Below, piece after piece: positions 24,243-36,985 of a DNA stretch of 64,000 bases; position 1 is the stretch's first letter; each line of letters starts with the position of its first letter. The stretch covers positions 13,596,113 to 13,660,112 of the forward strand of contig CM040092.1 of NCBI GenBank assembly GCA_022496805.1, read 5' to 3'. The notes under the pieces are model-generated. The model was not told the DNA's origin. It saw only the letters and a list, made by a program, of their open reading frames with translations, and searched no databases. This DNA is from Pohlia nutans. Taxonomy: Eukaryota; Streptophyta; Bryopsida; Bryales; Mniaceae. Both the position numbers and the translations under genes were made by a program.

Positions 24243-24819
24243 TTAACCCCTAAATGCCTAGAGCCCTCTTCAGATTTGAAGGATTGCAAAGATGCATTAT
24301 AAAATGCAACTAAGAGGATATTTTGAACTTGATGTATGAATAAAAGTTGTACACTATGAAATTTAGATTCTATCCATATGGTTAGATCTATGATTTCTAT
24401 CACCAATATTTTGTATAAAATTCAAAATTCAAAATTCTTTTGTTATTCGATTTCAAATAAGATATTGACAATATGTGGATGAAATTTGGTGTGATTAGTT
24501 GATATATAATACTCTAAGTGTAGTGATTTTTGGAGATTTTTTGGTTGCATAATTGTATGAGTTGGCCTTTTCAAGAGCACTTTTGATTCGTTTTGAACTA
24601 AGATCTTAGAAATTTTTGGTGAATCATTGCAACATGAAATGTGGCCTAAAAAATTGATAAATATTTGCTTTCTAATCGGTTCACACATGCATGAAGCTAA
24701 CTTCCCATAAAATCTGTAGTAAAAAATCCACACTGCAAAAAGTGCATGACGAATGAGAAAACATGGATGAAATTTGTACATTGTCCAAAAAAATGGATGC
24801 CTAGGCATATAAGGGTTAT
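24243..24819 (+). mobile_element. TTAA-flanked MITE, family A, nested in family B
   Basis: The left end is TTAA-CCCCTAAATGCC and the right GCCTAGGCATATAAGGG-TTAT (last base mutated). Removing it plus one tetranucleotide restores ...TTTAAggtctcac, which corresponds to TCAAggtctcac at 19505-19520 and to an intact TTAA in the reverse copy at 28401-28404. 577 bp. Confidence 0.9.
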
Positions 24820-25189
24820 GGTCTCACTTTTTAAACTAAGAATGAAATTTGACATAAACCAATTATTTTATTTAAAAAAAAATCACAATATCTTATTTTG
24901 AAGGTCTATACTGTATAAATCATAGTCAACTAGCACAAGAACCAAGAGAAATTTGGATGGATAAAAACTGCCCATGTGTGTAGTCAAGACAATAATCTGA
25001 ATTTGTTCATCGTCCACTATGTGGACACAAACGCATCAAAGGGTTAAGAGCATGTTCTTTCATGGTTTCCATATTAAGGTTTGTAAAGGTGTGTTAGCAC
25101 TTGATGTTAGAAATGATGTTAGTAAGTAAAGTGAATCTAGTCATGAAATATGCTTTAATTCATTCCCAAGACCCCCACTAACTCCTCTT

Positions 25190-25734
25190 TTAACCCCTAA
25201 AGATCCTCACCCCTCTTCACATTTGGAGAATTGCAAAGATGCATTATAAAATGCAACTAGGAGGGAAATTTTGAACTTGATGAATGAATAAAAGTTGTAC
25301 ATTACGAATTTGAGATTCTACCCATGTGGTTAGATCTATGATTTTATCACCAATATTTGTGTATAAATTTTGAAACTTAAAATTTGATTATGTATAAGAC
25401 ATTGACAATCTATGGATGAAATTTTGTTGAGATGGGTTGAAATGTAATACTCTAAGGATAGTGATTTTTGGAGAATTTTTGGTTGTTTGATTTTTCCAAA
25501 GAGCACTTTTGAACTATGGACTTAGAAATTTTTGGTGAATCACTCCAATATGTAATATGGCATAAAAAATTCACAAATCATCCCCTTTCTAATTGGTGCA
25601 CATGTTTATAAAGCTATCTTGGCATAAAATTATGTAGTTTTTTTTGGATTGCAAAAAATGCACAACGGATGAGAAAATGGAGTTTGCTTTTGTACATCAT
25701 GCAAAAAATGCATGGTTGGATGTTGAGGGGTTAA
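25190..25734 (+). mobile_element. TTAA-flanked MITE, family A
   Basis: The ends are TTAA-CCCCTAAAGATCC and GGATGTTGAGGGG-TTAA. Subterminal hairpin CATGCA-AAAAA-TGCATG. The body is family A. 545 bp. Confidence 0.87.
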
Positions 25735-25739
25735 AACCA

Positions 25740-26185
25740 AGTGATAACATACTACGGAGTATAAGACATGAATAGCGGGAACTACATTGATTTTTTCTAC
25801 AAGGTAGATTCTGTATTGCCATACTTGGCTGTCAAAAATTATTGTAAAAAGAAAAACACAAATTTTTGGGAATTCTTTCTTAAAAAATTAAAAAATCCTA
25901 TGGTGAAAAAGAAAATCTTAGAGAATACCAATTATATATTAAACATGAACTGCTGACCTTGACGGCCAAATATGGTATTTTACAATGAAAAACTTGGATA
26001 TGAAATAGTGTACACTGCACATGCCGGTATTTTTTACTTTTTCTACACGGTTGTAGGTGCCCGTTTTATTCTCCCTCCCATGTTCTCTTTGCAAGCCTCC
26101 CACGTTTTCTTTCAAAGCCTCTTGAATTTTAGAAAGAAGAAGTCAAACGAAAGCATGAAAACATGGACCCTTGATACAATTTTAA
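25740..26185. other. AT-rich spacer
   Basis: No gene recognised; short open frames of 62 and 74 codons show no motif. Confidence 0.55.
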
Positions 26186-27548
26186 TTAATCTCTAAATGC
26201 CTATAGGTTTTGGACAATACCTAAATGTATTATTATTTTTAAATAATTTTGAACCTTAACTCTAAAAAGCATATGCAAGTCATCCGTAATAGAAGAAATC
26301 AATACGGTTGAATTGGAAATAAAATGCCTAAGTATTTTTCAAATAACTTTATACAATTTGTTTTTAGAAAATTCACTTAAATTACAATTTTAATATTCTC
26401 ATATTGTAATTCATTATGATTGGTTAAAATCGTGATGCTTCAATAGTGGTGAAGTTGTTTATTTGAAATTAATTATAGTTCAATAGAGGTGTCTTGACCC
26501 CTAAATGCTCAATCAACCATTTTTTGGTTGCTGCTAATCTAACAGGCTGTACGGAATTAAAAATATGTTTTTGAAGACGATTTAAAAAAAAAATACTACA
26601 TCAAGCCTATTCTCCAACACATTTGAATTATGTGAATCCGAGTTGAACTCCACCCGGGATAATTTTTCAAAGTGGATCACCTCAACATTGTCTTAGTGTT
26701 ATAAAAATTTCTATTTGGGGAAAGTAATGATGATCCCTCCATCATTTCTTTTCCTTTTTTGAAGTTTACAATGGATGGCCCAACTTTAATCAATCATACT
26801 AAATTTTGAACTCTAAAATTGAAAATTATAATTTATACAAAATTTCAAAGGTTAATGCTTTTAAATTCATTAAAAAAAAGATCTAAAGTTATTTTTGAAA
26901 GTTTGACCCATACGGGTTGCTTGTAAAGATGATGCCCTACATTTGTTTATTGAACCAAACTTCATCAAACATATGGAAGGCACATATTATAACACATCTA
27001 TGCTTTGTTCAATGTCCCTCGGGCTTTTAGGGATTAAGATTTGTTTGTAAGCAATCAAAAGATAATTTTATAGGTTGAAATATTGCTTGTTATGCAAAAC
27101 ATGATTCAATGTTGTACATTACATATTTTTGGCCAATCATTCCAAAATTCATAAGATAATGAATATTTTGTATTTTTCATATAATTAAAATGATTTTCTT
27201 TAAAAAATCAAATTTAAACATGTTTTGACACTATTACTTAATTCAACCATATGGAGAAGTCATCATTTACAACTTTCATTTGTATGTCAACATCAAAGAA
27301 TGAATTTAGTGCGCAAAACCTTAGATTACTTTATTTGTCAAAATGAAAGTTTACATGGAATGGAAAGACCTAGTGAATTCAATTTTGATTTTTTTTTCCT
27401 AATCTAATTTCACTTACGTGAAGGTAAGTACCTGAAAAAATCACGTAAAAAAAAAAAACACACTACAAGAACCCTTTCATCCAGGAGGAAAGTGACAACG
27501 ATACTATACATCATGCAAAGTTTGCATGATTCGGTAGTTAAGGGTTAA
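26186..27548 (+). mobile_element. TTAA-flanked MITE, family E, interrupted by family D
   Basis: The left end is TTAA-TCTCTAAATGCC and the right GGTAGTTAAGGG-TTAA. The hairpin ATCATGCAAA-G-TTTGCATGAT inside the right end is perfect. It matches 12185-12994 in opposite orientation once the family-D insertion (26494-27037) is removed; the net length of about 820 bp agrees. Confidence 0.83.
26494..27037 (+). mobile_element. TTAA-flanked MITE, family D, nested in family E
   Basis: The left end is TTGA-CCCCTAAATGC and the right GGGCTTTTAGGGA-TTAA. Hairpin CAACCA-TTTTT-TGGTTG. It matches 50612-51161 in the same orientation. The uninterrupted family-E relative reads gatCTCGAGAaacctc where this one has CTTAA...TCAAGA, so the insertion used a CTTAAG-like site. 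544 bp. Confidence 0.87.
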
Positions 27549-27626
27549 AGTTTCAATGAAGGTTTACATTTTACACAACAGAACAAGACTCATTCAATGC
27601 AGGACAAGTGTTGTTGCAAGTCCCAC

Positions 27627-27855
27627 TTAACCCCGAAAAGACCAAGAAGCCCAAATTGGGCCTCATGTTTTTTTAAAGCAGTTTTGAATAGGTCCTATGT
27701 AGGCTTCCTTTTAGTCAAATTTATTTGTCTTTCAATTAACACATGCAATGTTCTTCACTGATTTTGATGATATAAAATTTGTACCTATCTGAATTATATT
27801 TTTCAGTTTAAACTTGTCATTTTGAAACCATGAATCCTTGGTCCTTATAGGTTAA
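27627..27855 (+). mobile_element. TTAA-flanked MITE, family C
   Basis: The ends are TTAA-CCCCGAAAAGACCAAG and CTTGGTCCTTATAGG-TTAA. Hairpin GCCCAA-A-TTGGGC inside the left end. 229 bp; the same family is at 37051, 52488 and 52737. Confidence 0.87.
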
Positions 27856-28181
27856 AATTTCATTCATAAACGAAACTCAAAATTCTTATTTGCCTGTGTG
27901 TAAGTGATTGTTGAAAGGAAAACTGTGAAAAAAGAACTCTAGTCGGAGAGCAGTACCGTAGTACACGATCGGATTCTTTCATAGGGTGCCGAATAATTAA
28001 TTTTTTTTAAAAGAAAAGATTTGGCACTTTTATTTTTTGAAAATTTTCTTCTTTAAATTTGAAAAAAAAGTGAAAAAATATTTCCTAAAATTTTGGGTCT
28101 TTTAAAAATAATATAATTAGTGCCAAAGCTGATCATGTACTACAGTGTTAAGTCCTAATTTGCCAAAAGATTAGCAATTTA

Positions 28182-28729
28182 TTAACCCTTTGACACACAT
28201 GCATCCATATAATGAACAATGAACATATTGTAAGCCTTCTCTTGACTACATTCTGTACAGTTTTTAAAATTTCCTTGGTTCTTGTGCTAGTTGACTACTA
28301 TTTGTACGGTATGGATCTTCAAAATAAGATATTGTGATTTTTTTTTAAATGACAAAATTGGTTTATGTCAAGTTTCATTCTTAGTTCAAAAAGTTAGACC
28401 TTAACCATGATTTTTCAAAATAAGTAGAATCAAATAATGGAAATTATACCATCTCATAGTACATGTTATTCCAAATTTGTTATTATCATTTTTAATTAAA
28501 AATTGTTAATTTGGGATTCTAAAATGAATTTCAAAAGAAAACCTTGCAAAATTAATTAAAAAATATTAATAAAAAATATGATAAAATCCAACTTTACATA
28601 TGTGATCTACACATTGAGATTTACAAGTGTTCTTTATATACCAACTCCATTTTTGTCATTCATCAAATGTTTTATAACACATCTTTGAAATTGGTGATGG
28701 ATCTGAAGTTCTGAACGTTGAAGGGTTAA
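28182..28729 (-). mobile_element. TTAA-flanked MITE, family B
   Basis: The ends are TTAA-CCCTTTGACACACATGC and CTGAACGTTGAAGGG-TTAA. It is the reverse-oriented match of 19190-19737, and it preserves an intact TTAA at 28401-28404 where the copy at 24046 carries its insertion. 548 bp. Confidence 0.87.
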
Positions 28730-29079
28730 ATTCTATTTTAAAAATCCCTTTGAAGTAAAGGAAGCATATTCCAATGAGCAAGTTTGGCTTTCAAGTGAAG
28801 CACAAAGCAGAATGGACAATGAAAAAACTCTTTATGCTGCCATTGTCAAAAATATAAATAAACTCACAAAATTCTCTATCCTTTAGCTTCTCCGGGGGAT
28901 CTTTTCATTCATTTTTAAATATTTCAAAATACATATTTTTGATTAGTTTGATCACTTTTTAATGGTTTAAATTTTTGAATTAATTGTTCACTGATATACT
29001 AAAAATGATAATGTGTAAGTACGTTTCATAAAAATAATAATATGGGTTTTGTAGTTTAAAGATTTCTAGTTCGAAACAA

Positions 29080-29408
29080 GTTAATTAATTTAAGTGATAT
29101 GATTCTTTTCAAAGAATCATTAAAACCAAGAACTTTACATTTCAAACCTATTTCAATAAATCGTGCTAAAAATTTGTCAATACTTTGTTTGCAATACAAT
29201 TTTGAAGAAATCTCGAATTCTAAATTTCAAAATTTATACAAAAATATTGGTTTTAGAAATCATAGATCTAACTACATTGATTTGATTTGAAATTCAAAAT
29301 CTACAATTTTTTTCCACACCAACTTTCAATTATCCATCCACATTGTATTTTATAATAGATCTTTACAAATATTCAAATTAGGAGGTGGATAGGGTATTTT
29401 TGGGTTGA
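29080..29408 (-). mobile_element. truncated family-A TTAA MITE
   Basis: Reverse-oriented family-A sequence (TTTGTCAATACTTTG, ATAGATCTAACTACATTGAT) ending in a decayed GTATTTTTGGG-TTGA. The other third of the element was not found. Confidence 0.7.
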
Positions 29409-29614
29409 CTTAGTTTCTTCAAACTAATCGCTTAGTTATTATTTAGTGGCAAAATTGGCTATGTAACTCCCAAGGGATTTATTGCTGCAACATTCCTTGA
29501 TCAAAATGCACAAAATTCATGTGTATTGAATTGGTTCACTAAAAGTCATGCATGTTACTTTGTCTTGGAGCAAATTTACATTTGTTCAACAAGCTTTGAG
29601 GATTCATTCATAAT

Positions 29615-30192
29615 TTAATCTTTAAATGCCTTCAGGTCTTTTTTCCTTATTTTTGAGGACCATAATATTCACAACTTTCCTTTTATTCTTTTGAAAAATT
29701 CCTTTTTGTACATTATAGTGTACACCAAAATGAAAAAAAAAAAAAAAACAATTTATTATCGCAATTGATCAAATTAGCAATTTTTTCATTCATACAAAGT
29801 AGGTAGTCATCAAAAAGTGTTCTTAAGACCATTATTTTGGGTTTTTTTTCTTAGTTTGGACGACGAGATAAATCTAAAATTAGAAATTTGATGGACCAAA
29901 AAAAGAAATATTCATTTGACACACTTTGAAAAAAAATAACATGATGGGACAAAACCTCATGGAATTATGCATGGTCAAAGTTTAGCTGACTTGAAGATAT
30001 GCAAATTTTTTATGTGTGCATTTCAGTTAATATTGACTATTTTAAGAAATAAAAACCTATAAATGGGTTGAATTGTTTTGGAGGAGGTTGTTTTTAATTT
30101 ATTTTTGCTTAAAACATCATTTTGGAGTTCAAAATACCATTTAAAAAAAATCCAAAAAACCTTCCAAAACCTCATCGTCCTTTAAGGGTTAA
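29615..30192 (+). mobile_element. TTAA-flanked MITE
   Basis: The ends are TTAA-TCTTTAAATGCC and TCATCGTCCTTTAAGGG-TTAA. 578 bp, no close relative in this window, no coding capacity. Confidence 0.7.
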
Positions 30193-33104
30193 AGAAAATG
30201 AAGCAATGTGATTGGTCAAATTTTAAAATTTGGCCTTCATGGTTTTACTAAAAGTCATAAGACAAAAAATTTGATAATGGGTAACAAAGAAAGGGAAGGG
30301 TTTTTCTCTGAAAACATTTTTTGCAAAGTAGTTTTGTCTTCAGTGTTGACTACTATGAAAGTGCTCCAAAAAACATCACTTCATAAAATGGTCAAGGTGA
30401 TGAGACTTTTAGTTAGTTTATTCATTTTTTTAATGCCTTGCCATCTTGTCTCTTATGCTCTAAATAACAATGTCTTGGGCTAAAACAATTCTTTGTCATG
30501 TTGACATATTTAGACGAGTATAAATCTACCAATAACTTAGTTTTTTCATAGTAAATGTTGTTAAAATAAAGTGTCTTTAAACTATCCTTTGTGACTTAGT
30601 CATGTTGGAACTAAATGTTGAATTGGCTTTACGGTCATATGGTTGGCGGTTCAATTCTTATTGGTATCCGTAACCCAATATATTTAACCACTTGACTTAA
30701 AGAAGGATACACAAATCCTACCATTGATGAGGAGTTACTTTCGGTGGAAATTGCAAGGCATATTCAAATTCCCTACTTTTAGCTATGGATTCAAGTATAA
30801 AATTTATTGTAAGTTTCCCAAAAAAGAAGAAAAGAAGAAAAGAAGAGAAAGTTTAGTTGTTACTGATTGAAAAAAGAAAAATTATATGCTTGTTGTATTT
30901 TTTCACTTTGCAATGAATGTTAATTTATTCACCCCAAAAAGTTGAACAATTTACTAAACTAACTAATCTACTTCAAGATTTACTACTAGAATACTACATT
31001 GAAAATGTGAATCTTGGATTGAACTTGGATGAACATTGAAGGAAAGTTTGAAAAAAAAGTCACATTTTTTGAAAAAATATGAAAATAGTATAGAATCCAT
31101 ATTATATTTATTTTAACCTAAAATACTACACAATTCTATATTAGTGTGCCTCAGAGATTCACACACTTATGAAATCAACGCAAATTAGAGTGATAATTAG
31201 TGGAGAGAGCTATAATTAAATCAATTCTCACACTAATATCTCATTACACTTATCAAGATGGATCATTTTCATAGTCACTATTTTTAGTTATAAGCCATAC
31301 ACAAGACAAGTTTTATAACTATGTAACTTGGATGTTTAATTTTCCATCAATTTTCAAAATGTTGCTTTAATATTTCCAAGATCATAATTTTCATAATTGT
31401 GCAACAAATGCTATTTAGTCATACCCAAAACAAAACTTTCAACTTTGAAACTTTTACAAAAGATGTTTGCATTTTGCAAGTTGAAGAATTTGATATTACA
31501 TTGGAAAATTGAGTTGAGAATCTATGAAAAGTGAATTCAAGAATAAGAACTAAAATTTGAGTCTTTAAACAATCATTGTAGGAGGTATAAGATGAAAGAA
31601 AACTAAATTTTGAGTATTTAAAAATCATTTTAGAAGGAGGTATGAGATGAAAGAAACTAAGTTTTGAGTTTTTAAAAATCATTGTAGGAAGAGGTATAAG
31701 ATGAAAGAAAACTAAATTTCCAATATGAGATTGAAATATTTCAATTCCTTCTATGGGCCGTATTTTCTTCTTGAATCAAATTGGACCAATAACAACCAAA
31801 ACGAACATCTCTTTAATATTTAGACTAATATGACATGTCATTACCACAACTACGATAACCCAACTTTAATATAAGTTCAATTTCTACAAAACAAAAGATA
31901 CAGACACCGTGTCATTCTCTATGAGAGGGAATTTTTAACCATCCTAAGAAAATCCTCACCTACACCACTAATCCCCGTTATTTTATTTTTTATTTTTTAA
32001 ACAAGCTGTTTATAATCATGTATTCCTTTCTTGTACTATACTTTCAAAATTTCTTCTTTCCAAGAATGTTGATCAAACATGCTAAAAAAGCTTTTAAGAA
32101 AATTTTAAAATTTGATGCACTTGTAAGACAATAGAATTATTATTTAACTCAAAATTTTAATAAAGTTTTGAATTTTAGAGTGTGCATTGCTAATAAAATT
32201 GATGAGGTTCAAAAAATTATGAAAAATTTGGAGTTATAAATATCTCTAATGTTGATTTAATTTTTTTTTTGTGGCACTTTATCTTGAAGTGATGGTTGGT
32301 GAGAAAATAGAGTATAAAAGAGCTTGACTAGTACAAGCAAGAAGTGTAAGTGGTATACTTTATTAACAAAAATTCTTTGAAATCCAATATCTTTGGGCCC
32401 TTGAGTTGGAATGACGTGAAACTTTTAAAGTATGCGCACACTCCCTCCTTGAGGTTTTACAACAATACCAAGAATGCCCTCATTGATCCTATGATCACTA
32501 AAATTTTAAAACCTTTGCTAATATTTATTATAGAATGAAGATTGGTTCATGAGTGTTGTTCTCCACGACTGATGTAATGTTGGAACTGTTCTTCTTCGCC
32601 ACGGTTGAGGGGGGCTATAATACTTTACAAATACAATATTGATCGTTATTTTTTTCATTAAGTCTCGACGAAATTATCACCATCAAAGATTCAATACATT
32701 ATTCAGTTCACAAATCTAACAACATAATCTAAAGTAGACATACCCATTAATATACATTTAACAATTTTACCCTCATATATAAGAAGGAAAACTTGTTCTC
32801 TAGAATGTATTCCATCACTATATGAGGATGGAATTGAGTGTTAGATGGGAATAGTTATGTGTACCTTATGGGGGAAAAAGAAAAAACCAAAGCATTTCAA
32901 AATGCATTAAACCTTTGGGGGGACACTTCAATTTTTTTGCACGTAATATTCTATAGATACAAAGAGTGTCCTTTGAGCATTAAACGGAACAAAATTCAAT
33001 TCTATAAACAAATCACCAATCAAGTGGCCACCTCTACTGAATTACATGATCACTTCAATTGCCAAAGTAGGAACCAAGCGAAAATGTAACCCATTGGTCT
33101 TCGA
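30193..33104. other. AT-rich intergenic stretch
   Basis: No recognisable gene in about 2.9 kb. Open frames of 60-90 codons (30208-30483, 32350-32538, 32838-33089) have no motif I recognise and lack conserved context. The tandem repeat at 31546-31715 is listed separately. Confidence 0.55.
31546..31715. repeat. three tandem units of about 55 bp
   Basis: Units share AACTAAATTTTGAGTNTTTA, then AATCATTNTAG and GAGGTATNAGATGAAAGAAA. They belong to the same dispersed sequence seen once near 9660-9800 and 50140-50270. Confidence 0.8.
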
Positions 33105-33300
33105 CAATGTTTACATAGAATCATAGATCATGGTAAAGAGGAAGAATAACCTTACTCCTAAGACTAGCATGACTAGAGAGTCTATTGAAAGTATGTAGTT
33201 TGACTACAATATCCTAAACAAAGTACATGTACTCTCATGATTTTTTCTACAAAGAAATGACATTTTGTCTTTTCATAATAGCCATTCTTATGATGCACAA
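33105..33300. repeat. segmental-duplication anchor 1a
   Basis: Matches 58198-58370: both have AGAGGAAGAATAA, GAGAGTCTAT, and AAAGAAATGACATTTTGTCT. The first of several anchors occurring in the same order in both regions. Confidence 0.8.
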
Positions 33301-33330
33301 TCAATCAATATAATATAATTACACTGTTGA

Positions 33331-33408
33331 CATACATACATACATACATACATACATACATACATACATACATACATACATACATACATACATACATACA
33401 TACATACA
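33331..33408. repeat. (CATA)n microsatellite
   Basis: About 19 uninterrupted CATA units. Confidence 0.98.
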
Positions 33409-33419
33409 AATCAATCAAT

Positions 33420-34652
33420 CATTCATGCCAAATTCACTTTTCATAACCAAAACTCTACTTGTGATGATTTCTTTCATTTATTTTATTATGGTATAATTGC
33501 AAAAATATTAGAGACTCACAAATTTTTAAAATTTTATACTGCAAACATGTTGGAAACATCAATGAGTACATCTATGTTTTTAGAACTTTCAAAGAAGTTG
33601 CGGAAATCACATAACATGCAATTACATGAATTGATGTAATTGATAGTTCAAAATTTCTAAATTGAATATCTCAAAATTAAAATTATTGGATGATATCAAC
33701 TTTAAGAGTTGCATAGATCAATATGCTCTTTAATCTATTTAGTGCATGATACTCTATTTTGTAGTCTTATGAAACAATATGAACACTATGAATTGTGTAC
33801 CTATCAATGAATACCATTTACTAAGCTTTGGATCTTGTGTTAACTACCTGTTGAATGGTTACTTGTTTCTTTAGTGAAAATTCATTGAAAAGCATCTCGA
33901 CAATATCCAAAGGTATGTGCAATTAAACATAAAGAAATCATATACTCTATGTTAAACTATTTTTATTACTTTAAATCATGGATGACACCAAGTAGTAAAA
34001 AAATTGCACTAGTAAGTTTTATGATAAAAATAACTTAACCCCTAAATGGACTGAAAGCTCTTTTGGGTTGGAAAAGTACAACATTTTGAATGTGGCAATA
34101 AAGAACCCCTTGCACACTTTTATGGTTCCCAAAACAAAGTTGGTATCTCGGGGAAGTCACTGTCAAGAATTTAGATAACTATGAGAGAACAAAAATAGGG
34201 TGTCTTTTATTCATTTGAGATAGAAATTATAAATTTATAGAAGTAATATAGGAATATTTTGGTGCCTCCTATCTCATTTTGCACAACGTTATATATAGAG
34301 ATCTCAAATAGATTATGCAACTTGGGTGTAAGGGTTCAGAGATATGAGCTCTATATGTTGGAAACTTAATTAGAGAAAGTCAAAACTCTCTTCAAGGCTA
34401 CTAAAATGTTACCAACAAAGCTAAATATTGAAGTCTGGGGAGCGTAGGTGATGTACATGATTTCTGAAAAATTTGGGCGTCATCTTGCGTGAAAGTTCAA
34501 GAGTTTGACAGAGCTCTAAGAGTTGGCCAATTAAAAGAGCCATGCCTCCTAAGTACATTCAACCTAGCTCCCGTAGGCAGAGGTAGGGGAAAAAGCCCTG
34601 AAGTACTAAAAACTAAATATGTGAGACCCCTTCTATCCATCGTCTAGAAGCC
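33420..34652. other. AT-rich stretch with a solitary TTAA end and duplication anchor 2a
   Basis: TTAA-CCCCTAAATGG at 34035 looks like an element start but has no partner end. Bases about 34060-34400 (GTGGCAAT.AAG, AACTTGGGTGTAAGGG) match 60890-61085, a segmental-duplication anchor. No gene recognised. Confidence 0.6.
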
Positions 34653-35228
34653 TTAACCCCTAAACGTCCTCACCTCTCTCTAAATTTTGAGAATTTCAAA
34701 AATGTATTATAAAATGTAACTAAGAGGGATATTTTTGAACTTGATATATGAATAAAAGTTGTACATTAAGAATATTTGATTCTATCCATACGATTAGATC
34801 TATAATTGCTAGGACCAATATTTTGTATAAAATTTGAAACTTAAAATTGAATATTCTTTTGTAATTTGATTACGAATAAGATATTGACAATTTGTGGATG
34901 AGATTTGTTGTGATGGGTTGAAATGTAATACTCTAAGTGTAGTGATTCTTGGAGATTTTTGGTTGCTTAATTTTATGAGTTGATTTTTCCAAGAGCACTT
35001 TTGAAGTAAGATCTTAGAAGTTTTTGGTGAATCACTGCAACATGAAATGGATCATAAAGAATTTCACAAACCATCCCCTTTCTAATCGGATCTCACATGC
35101 ATGAAACTAACTTTATATAAAATATATAGTAAAAAATCCACACTGCAAAAAGTCAATGACGGATGAGAAATCTGAGTTTGATTCTATACATCGTTCACTT
35201 TCTGAACGATTGGACAATTAGGGGTTAA
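34653..35228 (+). mobile_element. TTAA-flanked MITE, family A
   Basis: The ends are TTAA-CCCCTAAACGTCC and GGACAATTAGGGG-TTAA. Subterminal hairpin CGTTCA-CTTTC-TGAACG. This is the cleanest full-length family-A copy here (576 bp). It interrupts the duplicated segment whose other copy (60890-61250) lacks it. Confidence 0.9.
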
Positions 35229-35392
35229 GAGGGTTCAAATTTTCTCTAATGAGGGTTAGAGAAGAGGGTTGCTTTTAACTCACAAAGGCGGACCTATCAC
35301 CATACTTATCAAACACCTATCACTATTCTTCGCCAGTGAATAGAAGTCATTCAAGAAAATGAACTGTAAGTCATTCAACATCCACGAGTGAT

Positions 35393-35512
35393 CAATCGTA
35401 GAAAAGGTTTTGCTCCCCGGGGACATGCCCATGCAAAATCACTATGTATGTGTGGAATTGGGCACTACTTGTCTGGGCATCTCCCTTGGCAGTGCCACCT
35501 TTTCTACTAGTG
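35393..35512. mobile_element. small CACTA-type MITE, decayed copy
   Basis: 120 bp matching the element at 60572-60690 (GATGCCCATGCAAA near one end, then TTGGGCA and TGGCATCT..CT.GGCA). The right end CCACCTTTTCTACTAGTG is intact; the left end (CAATCGTAGAAAAGG) has lost the CACTA bases. Confidence 0.75.
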
Positions 35513-35529
35513 TGAAGAAACGTCCTTCA

Positions 35530-36599
35530 GGGGGTGCTTGTGCAATTTGCAGGAAAGGATCACCAACAAGGTGCATTCATAATAATAGGAGCCAACATAA
35601 GTGTAACCAATGCATATTTTTATGAACTATTAAGCAATAAATTTATCATTTGAATTGATATTGCAATATAAATTATTTCCTACATATATTATATGTCCTT
35701 CTAACATGTACCAAATTTTGACGATGTTTGAGTAATTATTTGTACTCCAAAAGGACAAAAATATGGATGTAACCAGTCCTTAATAAGAACTAAAATGTCC
35801 TTGATTCTTTTCAAATATTTACATATATTGAAGATATCATATCCTAAGCACTCATGAAAAGTCCTTAGATTTGGGCACCGTTGGCTCCTATTACTATGAA
35901 TGCACCCAACACTCTGTGCAATACTACATTATTACCAATTTCCTCTCATGTTATATATTGCTACCAGCTCGGGGCTAAATTCCTGTCCGAATGGTGTTTT
36001 TACAGATGGTATGAATTCGATTTTCACGCCATGGTTGAAATCAACTGACTGCTTTTGTGTTGTGCATGCAACAGTAGGAGCCAGGATGGTGCAAAAGGTG
36101 TACATCTCATTGACAAGATGTACTGTACATACTCTATTGTAGAACTCATCAATTTTTTTTTTTTTTGCACGAATTAAATACAGTTTCTGTCCCAAATTAA
36201 TTCAAACACTTGCACTGCTCGATCGCAGTGAGTTTTTGTAGCTTCATTTTCACCAAACGAGGTGCCTATGTGTTGTTTGCCTTTGCCAATTGCCTAAAAT
36301 CTACTCATACAATCTCTGGTCCTTTACTTCCCAAACTTTGGACAGTCAGCATTCTCTTCAGAGCTTGTATGAGCAATTGAGCATCATGTTCTCGTTCATG
36401 CTGAAGCTAGCATGCGTCATATTCATTGAGTCAACTGACGTGCATGTGAACAATCATGGCCTGCACCCATCTTATATTCTAACGTAACTTACAGATTGGT
36501 TTGCACCCTCCGTCAATGCATGCAAAGGTCAATAGTATCGTTATATTCGCTGCATGATATTCACTTTTGAAGAGCGGACAATCTGAAAACAACATTTAA
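35530..36599. other. intergenic stretch
   Basis: No gene recognised. A T-run lies at 36151-36165. An inverted pair of ttgctcataataata-like segments (gtgcattcat...aggagcc at 35572, ggctcc...atgaatgcac at 35882) brackets about 330 bp and may mark an old foldback insertion. Confidence 0.5.
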
Positions 36600-36985
36600 G
36601 GTAGAAGCACCAGAAACTGTTAGGTACCAATTGTGGTCACCTATAAAAGCACGTGTTTCAACTTCAGGAGCTCCCAAGCACGTGTTTCAACTTCAGGAGT
36701 TCCCAAGCACGTGTTTCAACTTCAGGAGTTCCCAATCTAGTTATCACAAGCATTAATTATGAATACCAAGTTAGTAATCTGATTGGACTAGAAATGAAAG
36801 ACAGTCATTGGTACACCTACTAACATCAATAGTGGTCTATGCATATTAAGTTTGAAAATTTATAACAAAATCATATATTGTGAAAAAACTAATTAAAAGT
36901 TGAGATTGGTTATTAAACCCAAAGTTTTATGCACTGCAATTTTTTATCATTGAAAATCAGCTCTCCATGTAGGTTGAAATGCTTA
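36600..36985. repeat. dispersed repeat R1, copy 2
   Basis: Collinear with 21060-21400 and contains a 29-bp triplication (36647-36733) that copy 1 lacks. Confidence 0.85.
36647..36733. repeat. 29-bp unit repeated three times
   Basis: Three head-to-tail units start AAGCACGTGTTTCAACTTC and end GGAG(C/T)TCCC, at 36647, 36676 and 36705. Units 2 and 3 are identical and unit 1 differs at one base, so the amplification is recent. Confidence 0.95.

Larger units (their letters stand above)
24046..25047 (+). mobile_element. TTAA-flanked MITE, family B, interrupted by a family-A copy
   Basis: The left end is TTAA-TCCTTTAATGTCACG and the right ACGCATCAAAGGG-TTAA, with hairpin CGTCCAC-TAT-GTGGAC inside the right end. 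The interior matches 19190-19737 but carries a (TA)n expansion at 24145-24214 and a complete family-A element at 24243-24819. Confidence 0.85.

Noticed and set aside
33331..33408. CRISPR-like regular repetition
   Set aside because: It is a 4-bp microsatellite without spacers; no CRISPR array exists in the window.
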